Positions 6,498-11,901 of a stretch of 12,243 nucleotides of DNA are shown piece by piece. The position numbers and the translations under genes were made by a program. This DNA is from an uncultured bacterium (GTDB lineage: Bacteria; Actinomycetota; Coriobacteriia; Coriobacteriales; Coriobacteriaceae). The notes beneath the pieces were generated by a model. That model saw nothing but the letters and a program-made list of their open reading frames with translations, searched no databases and was not told the origin of the DNA. The stretch spans positions 1 to 12,243 of the forward strand of contig CAJMOP010000056.1 of assembly GCA_905215115.1 (NCBI GenBank). Direction: 5' to 3'. Every line of letters starts with the position of its first letter. The first letter of the stretch is position 1.

Positions 6498-6608
6498 ACT
6501 TTTGGCACTTTGGTGACCAGGCCGTTTTGTAACAAGGCATTTACCTGCGGCTTTATAAAGTGATATGGATGGCCTGCTCGGCAAGTTCAAAAAAGTCTAC
6601 TCACTTAG
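6486..6608 (+). repeat. 119-bp inverted-repeat element, copy B, with 18-bp perfect ends
   Basis: The 119-bp unit is 6488-6606. With two more paired bases at each side, CTAAGTGAGTAGACTTTT (6486-6503) and AAAAGTCTACTCACTTAG (6591-6608) are exact inverted repeats. The left arm contains the stop of the nuclease gene (6495-6497). TTTTT follows one base after the right arm (after AG at 6607-6608), so the folded RNA could also work as a terminator for that gene. The sequence is colinear with copy A, with shared internal blocks at GACCAGGCCGTTTTGTA and CTGCTCGGC. No transposase is encoded. Confidence 0.85.
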
Positions 6609-6674
6609 TTTTTGACGAGAAGCCGATGCCGAAGGCGGTCCTGTTTCAGGGCGTTAACAAGTTCGTGAGGCACG

Positions 6675-6706
6675 AAAAAGGCCCGAACCAATACGGTCCG
6701 GGCCTC
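6675..6706 (-). terminator. Intrinsic terminator of the rubrerythrin gene
   Basis: On the minus strand AGGCCCGGACC, loop GTATT, GGTTCGGGCCT makes an 11-bp stem with one G-U pair and is followed by five T. It lies 34 bases past the rubrerythrin stop. Confidence 0.88.
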
Positions 6707-6739
6707 ATCGAGCTAGAGATTATCTCTCAGGCGGCTGGC

Positions 6740-7300
6740 TTAGCCAAAGTAGCGCTTGAGCAGACCGGCGAAAGCCTTGCCGTGGCGAGCCTCGTCGCGA
6801 GCCATCTCGTGCACGGTGTCGTGGATGGCATCGAGGCCAGCGGCCTTGGCGCGCTTAGCGAGATCGGTCTTGCCGGCGGTGGCGCCATTCTCGGCCTCAA
6901 CGCGCATCTCGAGGTTCTTCTTGGTGGAGTCGGTCACAACCTCGCCCAGGAGCTCGGCGAACTTGGCGGCGTGCTCGGCCTCCTCGTGGGCAGCCTTCTC
7001 CCAGTACAGGCCGATCTCGGGATAACCCTCGCGATGAGCAACGCGAGCCATGGCCAGGTACATACCGACCTCGGAGCACTCGCCCTCAAAGTTGGCGCGC
7101 AGGTCAGCAACGATGTCCTCGGAGACGCCCTCCATCTTGGCGACGCCCACGACGTGCTCGGCAGCCCACTCGAGCTGACCCTCCTCCTGCTTCAGGAAGC
7201 GAGAGCCGGGAACGCCGCACTGGGGGCACTTGAAATCCTCGGGCAGCTGGTCGCCGTCGAACTCTTCCACATAACCGCAAACGGGGCAAACAAACTTCAT
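6740..7300 (-). CDS. Reverse rubrerythrin (N-terminal rubredoxin plus diiron domain)
   Basis: A peroxide-reducing, non-haem iron protein of the oxidative stress response in anaerobes. I start it at ATG 7300 (MKFVCPVCGY), where AAAGGAT lies six bases upstream; the frame is open further up but lacks such a site. It has 186 residues. Residues 1-33 are a rubredoxin-like iron site (Cys5, Cys8, Cys25, Cys28). A four-helix ferritin-like domain follows, with FEGECSEVGMY (Glu72), EEAEH (106-110), EAENG (135-139) and DEARH (169-173) supplying carboxylate and histidine ligands. Classical rubrerythrin has the rubredoxin at the C-terminus; the order here is that of reverse rubrerythrins such as those of clostridia. 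It is a single gene with its own promoter (7385-7412) and terminator. I assign no symbol because naming varies. Confidence 0.93.
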   Translation of the reverse strand: MKFVCPVCGYVEEFDGDQLPEDFKCPQCGVPGSRFLKQEEGQLEWAAEHVVGVAKMEGVSEDIVADLRANFEGECSEVGMYLAMARVAHREGYPEIGLYWEKAAHEEAEHAAKFAELLGEVVTDSTKKNLEMRVEAENGATAGKTDLAKRAKAAGLDAIHDTVHEMARDEARHGKAFAGLLKRYFG

Positions 7301-7335
7301 GATTCGATCCTTTCGATCGATGGCGATGGTGCGCT

Positions 7336-7366
7336 CGTCCGGTCCCGTAAGGGCCCTCTCCGGACG
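7336..7366 (-). other. Hairpin in the rubrerythrin leader
   Basis: CGTCCGG (7336-7342) and CCGGACG (7360-7366) are complementary around an inner CCC-GTAA-GGG, within the leader of about 75 bases between the predicted start and the ribosome-binding site. It could affect mRNA stability. No T run follows in the minus direction, so attenuation is not indicated. Confidence 0.35.
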
Positions 7367-7384
7367 TGCGTCTTGACGAGTTCT

Positions 7385-7412
7385 ATTATCCATAAATGCG
7401 ACCGAATGTGAA
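7385..7412 (-). promoter_or_regulatory. Sigma-70 promoter of the rubrerythrin gene
   Basis: Reading the minus strand, TTCACA (7412-7407), a 16-bp spacer and GATAAT (7390-7385) each match consensus at 5 of 6 positions. Transcription would start near 7378, leaving a leader of roughly 78 bases. Confidence 0.65.
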
Positions 7413-7505
7413 GCCTATTAGGAATGATTTTTAATAAAACAATTTTCGGCATGTGAAGATGTTGATTGATTAACGATTTGCAAGCCATATGCGGACGCCG
7501 ATGAG

Positions 7506-7540
7506 TACAATCGGTCGAACAAATGTTGACCTATCAACAA
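7506..7540 (+). promoter_or_regulatory. Rex-like operator and -10 of the adh-aldH operon
   Basis: The 18-base site at 7523-7540, ATGTTGA-CCTA-TCAACAA, has inverted arms (TGTTGA/TCAACA) and matches the Rex consensus TTGTTAAnnnnTTAACAA at 11 of 14 fixed positions by my count. A possible -10, TACAAT, lies at 7506-7511 without a good -35, which places the transcript start just before the operator. Rex is the NADH/NAD+-responsive repressor of fermentative genes, so control of an alcohol dehydrogenase operon would be typical. The assignment is inference from sequence and context. Confidence 0.5.
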
Positions 7541-7557
7541 ATGAAGGAGTTTCCTTT

Positions 7558-8778
7558 ATGCATCTAGCCCGCCGCGCCTGGTGCCGAACATATCAGACGG
7601 TTTTTCGCATCGCATTGCCGATCCTGCCCTATACCGAGCCGCGCATTTTGGAGCATGCCGAGGATGTGCCCGCAGTGCTTCAAAAGCGCTCGATCCAGAA
7701 GGTCCTTATCGTGACAGACCCTGGTATTGCTCGTTTGGGACTCACGGCATCACTCGAGCGTGCGCTTACGGCTCAGGGGATTGGCGTTACGGTCTATGCC
7801 GAAACGCGTGCGAATCCCACGGTCTCAAACGTGGAGGAAGCGGCGTCCCTGTATCGCGAGAGCGCCTGCCAGGCCATTATCGGCTTTGGTGGCGGTTCGG
7901 CCATGGACTGCGCCAAGGGTGTGGGCGCACGCATCGCACAGCAAAATAAGCCCATCAACAAGATGCGTGGCCTGTTGCGCGTCCACCGTCTCCTGCCGCT
8001 GCTTATTGCGGTTCCCACTACCGCCGGTACGGGAAGCGAAGTCACACTCGCGGCGGTAATTACCGATGACGAGACGCATTACAAGTACCCCATTAACGAC
8101 TTTGTACTCATCCCACGTTTTGCGGTGCACGACCCCGAGTTTACGCGTGGGTTGCCGGCGTCCATTACGGGGCAGACGGGTATGGATGCCCTGACGCATG
8201 CTGTCGAGGCCTTTATCGGCCGTAGCACCACGTCCTACACGCGCAAGATGGCGCGTCAGGCGGTTCAGCTCATCCACGACAATTTGCTGGAGGCCTATGA
8301 GCATGGCGGTAACATGCGTGCGCGCCGCAATATGCTTTCGGCGGCGTATAAGGCGGGTGTTGCCTTTACGCGCTCCTATGTTGGATATGTGCATGCCATC
8401 GCGCACAGTCTGGGCGGCCGATACGGAATTCCACACGGTTTGGCCAACGCGATCATCCTGCCGCACATGCTTCGCGCTTATGGTGACGCTGCCGCTCCCA
8501 AGCTTGCCGATCTCGCCCGCATGGCCGGTATCGCGCCGGCTAACGCGCAGGACAGCCTGGCGGCCGAGGCCTTTATCGATTGGGTCGACCGCATGAACGA
8601 GACCCTGGGAATCCCCAGATATGTTTCAGGCATTCGCCGCTCCGACATTCCTGAGATGGCGACGCATGCCGATGCCGAGGCCAATCCCCTGTACCCCGTT
8701 CCGCTTTTAATGGACCGTTTGGAGCTCGAGCATATGTACGAGGTCGTTGCGGGTGGTATGTTTGAGGACGAGAACTAG
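7558..8778 (+). CDS. Iron-containing (group III) alcohol dehydrogenase
   Basis: An NAD(P)-dependent oxidoreductase interconverting primary alcohols (or diols) and aldehydes in fermentation. I start it at ATG 7558 (MHLARRAWCR), because AAGGAG stands eight bases upstream; the frame is open to 7489 without a better site. It has 406 residues. The coenzyme-binding half includes IGFGGGSAMDCAKG (108-121) and PTTAGTGSEVT (153-163). The metal site is Asp210 and His214 in GMDALTHAVEAF, His279 in YVHAIAHSLGG and His293 in IPHG, with His283 as the conserved catalytic histidine. These spacings match the FucO-type family. It is followed after 8 bases by an aldehyde dehydrogenase, so the pair can run alcohol to acid or the reverse. 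The exact substrate cannot be read from sequence. Confidence 0.93.
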   Translation: MHLARRAWCRTYQTVFRIALPILPYTEPRILEHAEDVPAVLQKRSIQKVLIVTDPGIARLGLTASLERALTAQGIGVTVYAETRANPTVSNVEEAASLYRESACQAIIGFGGGSAMDCAKGVGARIAQQNKPINKMRGLLRVHRLLPLLIAVPTTAGTGSEVTLAAVITDDETHYKYPINDFVLIPRFAVHDPEFTRGLPASITGQTGMDALTHAVEAFIGRSTTSYTRKMARQAVQLIHDNLLEAYEHGGNMRARRNMLSAAYKAGVAFTRSYVGYVHAIAHSLGGRYGIPHGLANAIILPHMLRAYGDAAAPKLADLARMAGIAPANAQDSLAAEAFIDWVDRMNETLGIPRYVSGIRRSDIPEMATHADAEANPLYPVPLLMDRLELEHMYEVVAGGMFEDEN

Positions 8779-8786
8779 GAGGGCTC

Positions 8787-10166
8787 ATGAACACCGAGGA
8801 AATTGCGCGCATCGTCGGCGATCAGCGCGCCTACTTTAAGACGCACGCCACGTTTGATGTCGACGCTCGCCGTCGCGCGCTCGTGAGTTTGCGCAATGCA
8901 GTACGGGCGCACGAGGCCGATATCGCCCATGCGCTCAAGACCGATTTGGGCAAGTCGCACGACGAGGCCTATATGTGCGAGATCGGCACATCGCTTTCCG
9001 AGATTCGTCATCAGATTGCGCATGTGGCTCGATGGAGCCGCCCGCTCCTGCGCCCGTGTGACCTCGCCAACGCCGTAAGCGTGTGCAAGACGCAAGCCGT
9101 GCCCTACGGAGTCACGCTCATCATGGCTCCATGGAACTATCCGTTTTTGCTAACGCTCGAGCCGCTCGCTGGCGCCCTTGCCGCGGGCAATACCGTGGTC
9201 ATCAAACCGAGCGCCTATGCTCCGGCATCGAGCGCGGTGCTCAAGCAAATCTGCGAAGAGGCATTTGATCCGCGCCTGGTGACGGTTGTCGAGGGCGGGC
9301 GCGCCGAGAACGAAGCGCTGCTCGATGAGTGCTGGGACAAGATCTTCTTTACCGGCAGCGTTCCGGTCGGCAAGCTCGTCATGGAGCGCGCAAGTAAAAA
9401 CCTTACGCCCGTGACGCTTGAGCTGGGCGGAAAGAGCCCCTGCATCGTGGACGCGACGGCAAACTTGAAGGTCGCGGCACGGCGCATCGCCTTTGGCAAA
9501 TGGCTCAACGTGGGGCAGACCTGCGTGGCGCCCGACTATCTGCTGGTCGATGCGCGCGTGCACGACGAGCTGCTGGGCCTCATCAAGGAGGAAGTCCATC
9601 GTATGTTTGGCGAGCATCCGCTTGACAACGAGGATTACGGGCATATCGTCAACGCCAAGCACTTTGCGCGCGTGCGCGGACTGATCGATCCCGATAAGGT
9701 CGTGCTTGGAGGCGCCGCGCGCGAGGCTTCGCTCAAGATCGAGCCGACGATTTTGGACGGCGTGTCCCCCGATGACGCCGTGATGCAGGAGGAGATTTTC
9801 GGCCCCATCTTGCCGGTGCTGACGTTTGAGAGCCTAGACGAGGCCGAGACGTTTATTACGGATCGTCCGACGCCGCTGGCCCTGTATATCTTTAGCCAGG
9901 ACCGTGAGGTTCAGCAGCGCTTTGTGCGTTACGTGCCCTTTGGTGGTGGCTGTGTTAATGACACCATTATGCATTTGGCCACGAGCCATATGGGCTTTGG
10001 CGGCATGGGGGCGAGCGGTATGGGACAGTACCATGGACGCGAGAGCTTCGATACGTTTAGCCACAAGAAGAGCATCGTGAACAAGGCAACGTGGCTGGAC
10101 GTGCCGTTCCGCTATGCCCCTTACGCAAGCTGGAAGCACAAGTTCGTGCGCATGTTTGTGCATTAG
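8787..10166 (+). CDS. NAD(P)-dependent aldehyde dehydrogenase (class 3-like)
   Basis: Oxidises aldehydes to carboxylates with NAD(P)+. The gene has 459 residues, the short form typical of class 3 and YwdH-like enzymes. AGGAGG overlaps the stop of the upstream gene and lies close to this ATG, so translation is probably coupled. Landmarks are MAPWNYPF (Asn117), VVIKPS (Lys140), FFTGSVPVGK (187-196), LELGGKSPCIV (Glu212) and the nucleophile Cys246 in NVGQTCVAPDYLL, then QEEIFGPILPV and GGGCVNDT. The C-terminal part (SFDTFSHKKSIV, then a basic Phe/Tyr-rich tail) resembles fatty-aldehyde class enzymes, but I see no membrane helix and no microcompartment targeting peptide. Working with the iron alcohol dehydrogenase, it would complete an alcohol-aldehyde-acid route. 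The operon ends at the terminator starting at 10174. Confidence 0.94.
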   Translation: MNTEEIARIVGDQRAYFKTHATFDVDARRRALVSLRNAVRAHEADIAHALKTDLGKSHDEAYMCEIGTSLSEIRHQIAHVARWSRPLLRPCDLANAVSVCKTQAVPYGVTLIMAPWNYPFLLTLEPLAGALAAGNTVVIKPSAYAPASSAVLKQICEEAFDPRLVTVVEGGRAENEALLDECWDKIFFTGSVPVGKLVMERASKNLTPVTLELGGKSPCIVDATANLKVAARRIAFGKWLNVGQTCVAPDYLLVDARVHDELLGLIKEEVHRMFGEHPLDNEDYGHIVNAKHFARVRGLIDPDKVVLGGAAREASLKIEPTILDGVSPDDAVMQEEIFGPILPVLTFESLDEAETFITDRPTPLALYIFSQDREVQQRFVRYVPFGGGCVNDTIMHLATSHMGFGGMGASGMGQYHGRESFDTFSHKKSIVNKATWLDVPFRYAPYASWKHKFVRMFVH

Positions 10167-10173
10167 AAAAGGG

Positions 10174-10213
10174 TGCGGGTAATACGAACAGATGTTCCTA
10201 TTACCCGCATTTT
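10174..10213 (+). terminator. Intrinsic terminator of the adh-aldH operon
   Basis: TGCGGGTAATA (10174-10184) pairs perfectly with TATTACCCGCA (10199-10209). Inside is a second GAAC-AGAT-GTTC hairpin, and four T follow. It starts 8 bases after the aldehyde dehydrogenase stop. Confidence 0.9.
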
Positions 10214-10271
10214 GCGTTAGACTACTGCTATGGAGCACGGATGGGCCAACTCCCTTTAGAAGGGATTTGGT

Positions 10272-10355
10272 ATGAACGTAAGCGATGTTATTTCGTTATT
10301 GGCGTTGTTGATCGCGGCTATCGAGCTTGGCCTGTTTATCGGCCGAACGAAATAG
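10272..10355 (+). CDS. 27-residue single-helix membrane microprotein (holin-like toxin type)
   Basis: ATG 10272, preceded by AAGGGA, opens a 27-codon frame ending TAG 10355. The peptide begins MNVSDVISLLALLIAAIELG and ends LFIGRTK. A polar N-terminus is followed by about 18 hydrophobic residues and a basic RTK tail, the layout of a single-span inner-membrane peptide. This shape is shared by the small putative holin-like (type I toxin) proteins annotated in many Gram-positive genomes; I see shape similarity, not proven homology. It stands alone between two operons and is followed by about 235 bases without a clear gene but with RNA-like hairpins, where an antisense or structured regulator could lie. 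Being too short for routine gene callers, it may be unannotated in references. Confidence 0.65.
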   Translation: MNVSDVISLLALLIAAIELGLFIGRTK

Positions 10356-10590
10356 CCGCCCCCGCATAAGCGAAGACGGCCACTTCTCACGATGTAAACG
10401 TGTACTGGAGTTGGCAAGACCCGCTGCAACGGGTGCCATCCGTGCCTCTATCTTATCTGCAGGCGCTCTGTCTCGCAAGCGTTGCGGCAAATGGGCGAAA
10501 GGTGCGAGCGGGTGAAATTTTGTCCGCACGGGCCCGTAAGCTTCTCAGTAAGGTTAAGTGCCGGTTTATTCGGTCGTTAGAGGAGTTGCC
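10356..10590. other. Gene-free stretch with hairpins after the microprotein
   Basis: I see no supported gene here. Directly after the microprotein stop, GCCG (10355-10358) can pair with CGGC (10377-10380) and CGC with GCG around ATAA, a weak stem with a 4x4 internal loop. At 10412-10438 TGGC-AAG-ACCCG, loop CTGCAA, CGGGT-GCCA forms a bulged 9-bp stem. The remainder, up to the HIRAN gene's ribosome-binding site at 10580-10586, is probably leader sequence. A small or antisense RNA is possible but unproven. Confidence 0.4.
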
Positions 10591-10917
10591 ATGTACGAGC
10601 CTTCACGTGTTCTTTTGTCGTTTCATATTGCAGGATTTCAGTATGCCGATGGCGCCTTGGTCTTGGGCGATCTTAAAGTGGGCGATAAACTGACGCTGTG
10701 TGCCGAGCGCGATAACCCCCATGATCCCGAGGCGGTTGCGATCTACTACGGCAACACCAAGCTTGGGTATGTTCCGGGAAACGAGGTCGGCCCGCTGTCC
10801 TTGATGATGTATTACGGCCACGAGGACGTATTTGAGGCTCGCGTGCAACAGGTTGCTCCCGAGCGCAGCCCGTGGCATCAGGTGCGCGTTGGTCTCTATG
10901 TGGTGGATGCTCGCTAA
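10591..10917 (+). CDS. Stand-alone HIRAN-domain protein
   Basis: A 108-residue protein from ATG 10591, with AGAGGAG five bases upstream. The whole chain is one HIRAN domain. A first strand, SFHIAGFQYADG (10-21), is followed by LKVGDKLTLCAERDNPHDPEAVAIYY with the signature NPxDpxAV (42-49). Then come KLGYVP (57-62) and a C-terminal strand VRVGLYVV. In other proteins HIRAN domains bind DNA, including 3' single-stranded ends in the helicase HLTF, and are often fused to helicases or nucleases. Here the domain is alone. A 59-residue highly charged protein begins 18 bases after its stop, and a metallophosphoesterase follows. Function in the cell is unknown; DNA binding is inference from the family. 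Confidence 0.85.
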   Translation: MYEPSRVLLSFHIAGFQYADGALVLGDLKVGDKLTLCAERDNPHDPEAVAIYYGNTKLGYVPGNEVGPLSLMMYYGHEDVFEARVQQVAPERSPWHQVRVGLYVVDAR

Positions 10918-10935
10918 TCGGCAATGGAGGCGGTC

Positions 10936-11115
10936 ATGTTTGATGACGATGACCTGTTCGATCTGACGGACGATCCGTTTGAGTGGGATATGCTGCTCGA
11001 TGACGATGAGCTGGAGCAGGATCGCAAAAAGCAAAAGGATAAGAACACCCAGGATAAAGGTTCGAATAAAAAGGACAAGCGCCGCCGAGGTCTGTTCGGC
11101 GGGCTCTTTGGGTAA
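10936..11115 (+). CDS. 59-residue charge-segregated protein of unknown function
   Basis: I do not recognise this protein. ATG 10936 has GGAGG five bases upstream, which is why I prefer it to the in-frame ATG at 10924. The N-terminal half is strongly acidic and aromatic (MFDDDDLFDLTDDPFEW and DDDELEQD). The middle is a Lys/Asp/Gln-rich linker (KKQKDKNTQDKG). The tail is basic and then hydrophobic, KRRRGLFGGLFG. The acidic start could mimic DNA or bind a basic partner; the GLFGGLFG end could contact a membrane or a protein groove. Both are inference. It lies 18 bases after the HIRAN gene and is probably co-transcribed. The good ribosome-binding site supports a real gene. Confidence 0.75.
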   Translation: MFDDDDLFDLTDDPFEWDMLLDDDELEQDRKKQKDKNTQDKGSNKKDKRRRGLFGGLFG

Positions 11116-11141
11116 CTGTCGCATCGCTGCGTCTGTATACT
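11113..11141 (+). promoter_or_regulatory. Weak possible promoter before the phosphoesterase gene
   Basis: TATACT (11136-11141) is a good -10 at 5 of 6, but the hexamer 17 bases upstream, TAACTG (11113-11118), is a poor -35. The phosphoesterase gene may otherwise be read from the HIRAN transcript. Confidence 0.3.
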
Positions 11142-11181
11142 AGGCACGTGTTAGACGCGTTGCGAAATGAGGGCATAGACG

Positions 11182-11727
11182 ATGATGTGGTTTACCGCCG
11201 ACCTGCACCTGGGCGATACGAATATCTTGCACGACATGGATCGACCTTTTGACTCGGTCGAGGAGATGAATCGCAAGGTCATCGATGTCATCAACGAGTG
11301 CGTGGCTGCGAACGACCTCCTCTATATCCTGGGGGACTTTACGTATCGATTGCCCATGGCGGAAGCGGTGCGCCTGCGTAAACGAATCGAATGCCAGAAC
11401 ATAACGCTCATCCGTGGCAACCATGACGGCGATTGGGAAGATCCGGACGCGCCGCACATTTGGGATGAGGTGCGCGATTATCTGGAGATCGCTCCCGGTT
11501 ACGCGAAGGGCCATCGTCTAGTTATGAGCCATTACCCCATGCTCAGCTGGAATGGCAAGGCGCGCGGCGCCATCATGCTGCACGGGCATATCCACAGCAG
11601 GGGAGACCGCACCAACGCGCGCAACCGCGATCGCGAGCGCCCTATCTTTCGCTATGATGTCGGTCTCGATGCCAACGATTACAAGCCCGTAAGCCGTGAT
11701 CAAATCCTTGACTTCTTTGGGCTGTAA
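11182..11727 (+). CDS. Calcineurin-like metallophosphoesterase
   Basis: A compact metal-dependent phosphoesterase of 181 residues. The five metal motifs are present in order: TADLHLGD (Asp7, His9), ILGDFT (Asp52), RGNHDG (Asn80, His81), VMSHYP (His117) and HGHIHS (His136, His138). The segment NILHDMDRPFDSVEEMN resembles small bacterial phosphoesterases that begin with a sensor-like xxDTHFGHxNI motif; substrates of that group are mostly unknown. GAGGG lies eight bases before ATG 11182, and a second ATG at 11185 is an equally possible start. It is 66 bases after the 59-residue gene and ends before a tandem repeat and a strong terminator. Phosphodiesterase activity is likely from the motifs; the substrate cannot be named. 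Confidence 0.92.
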   Translation: MMWFTADLHLGDTNILHDMDRPFDSVEEMNRKVIDVINECVAANDLLYILGDFTYRLPMAEAVRLRKRIECQNITLIRGNHDGDWEDPDAPHIWDEVRDYLEIAPGYAKGHRLVMSHYPMLSWNGKARGAIMLHGHIHSRGDRTNARNRDRERPIFRYDVGLDANDYKPVSRDQILDFFGL

Positions 11728-11734
11728 TTCTCGA

Positions 11735-11782
11735 ACCACCACACAAACCACCACACAAACCACCACACAAGCCACCACAAAG
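11735..11782. repeat. Tandem repeat of ACCACCACACAA
   Basis: Three exact 12-base copies of ACCACCACACAA (11735-11770) are followed by a degenerate fourth, GCCACCACAAAG (11771-11782). It begins 7 bases after the phosphoesterase stop. The strand is almost free of G and T, so the transcript would be single-stranded up to the hairpin that starts in the fourth unit. Confidence 0.9.
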
Positions 11783-11804
11783 GTGCCTGTCCCCTTTGCG
11801 GTGG
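11772..11804. repeat. Hairpin joining the tandem repeat to the terminator
   Basis: CCACC-A-CAAAGG (11772-11783) pairs with CCTTTG-C-GGTGG (11793-11804) over 11 bp with one A/C mismatch, enclosing TGCCTGTCC (11784-11792). No T run follows; the real terminator comes 4 bases later. Confidence 0.55.
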
Positions 11805-11808
11805 ATCT

Positions 11809-11843
11809 GGCGCCGTTGCCATTATGGCGGCGGCGCCTTTTTT
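11809..11843 (+). terminator. Intrinsic terminator after the phosphoesterase gene
   Basis: GGCGCCGTTGCCA (11809-11821) pairs with TGGCGGCGGCGCC (11825-11837), 13 bp with two T-G wobbles and a TTA loop, followed by six T. Confidence 0.9.
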
Positions 11844-11901
11844 GTCCGTGCGGCGCGGTAGAGTGTAGGCGGTTGAAATTTGCGTCCATCGAGGAGCTGC
11901 C

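Noticed and set aside
5067..6606. Composite transposon with a transposase
   Set aside because: No DDE, HUH or other recombinase motifs are visible in the intervening gene, and the flanking elements are in direct orientation without an obvious target-site duplication.
6560..7411. 283-codon plus-strand frame opposite the rubrerythrin gene
   Set aside because: Antisense shadow that runs through the rubrerythrin terminator, gene and leader; the rubrerythrin motifs on the other strand are unambiguous.
10296..10529. 77-codon minus-strand frame over the microprotein and its downstream region
   Set aside because: No start signal; basic, low-complexity translation typical of a GC-rich shadow. An antisense RNA here remains possible but not a protein.
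11735..11782. CRISPR array
   Set aside because: The units are only 12 bases, directly tandem without spacers, and no cas gene is nearby.
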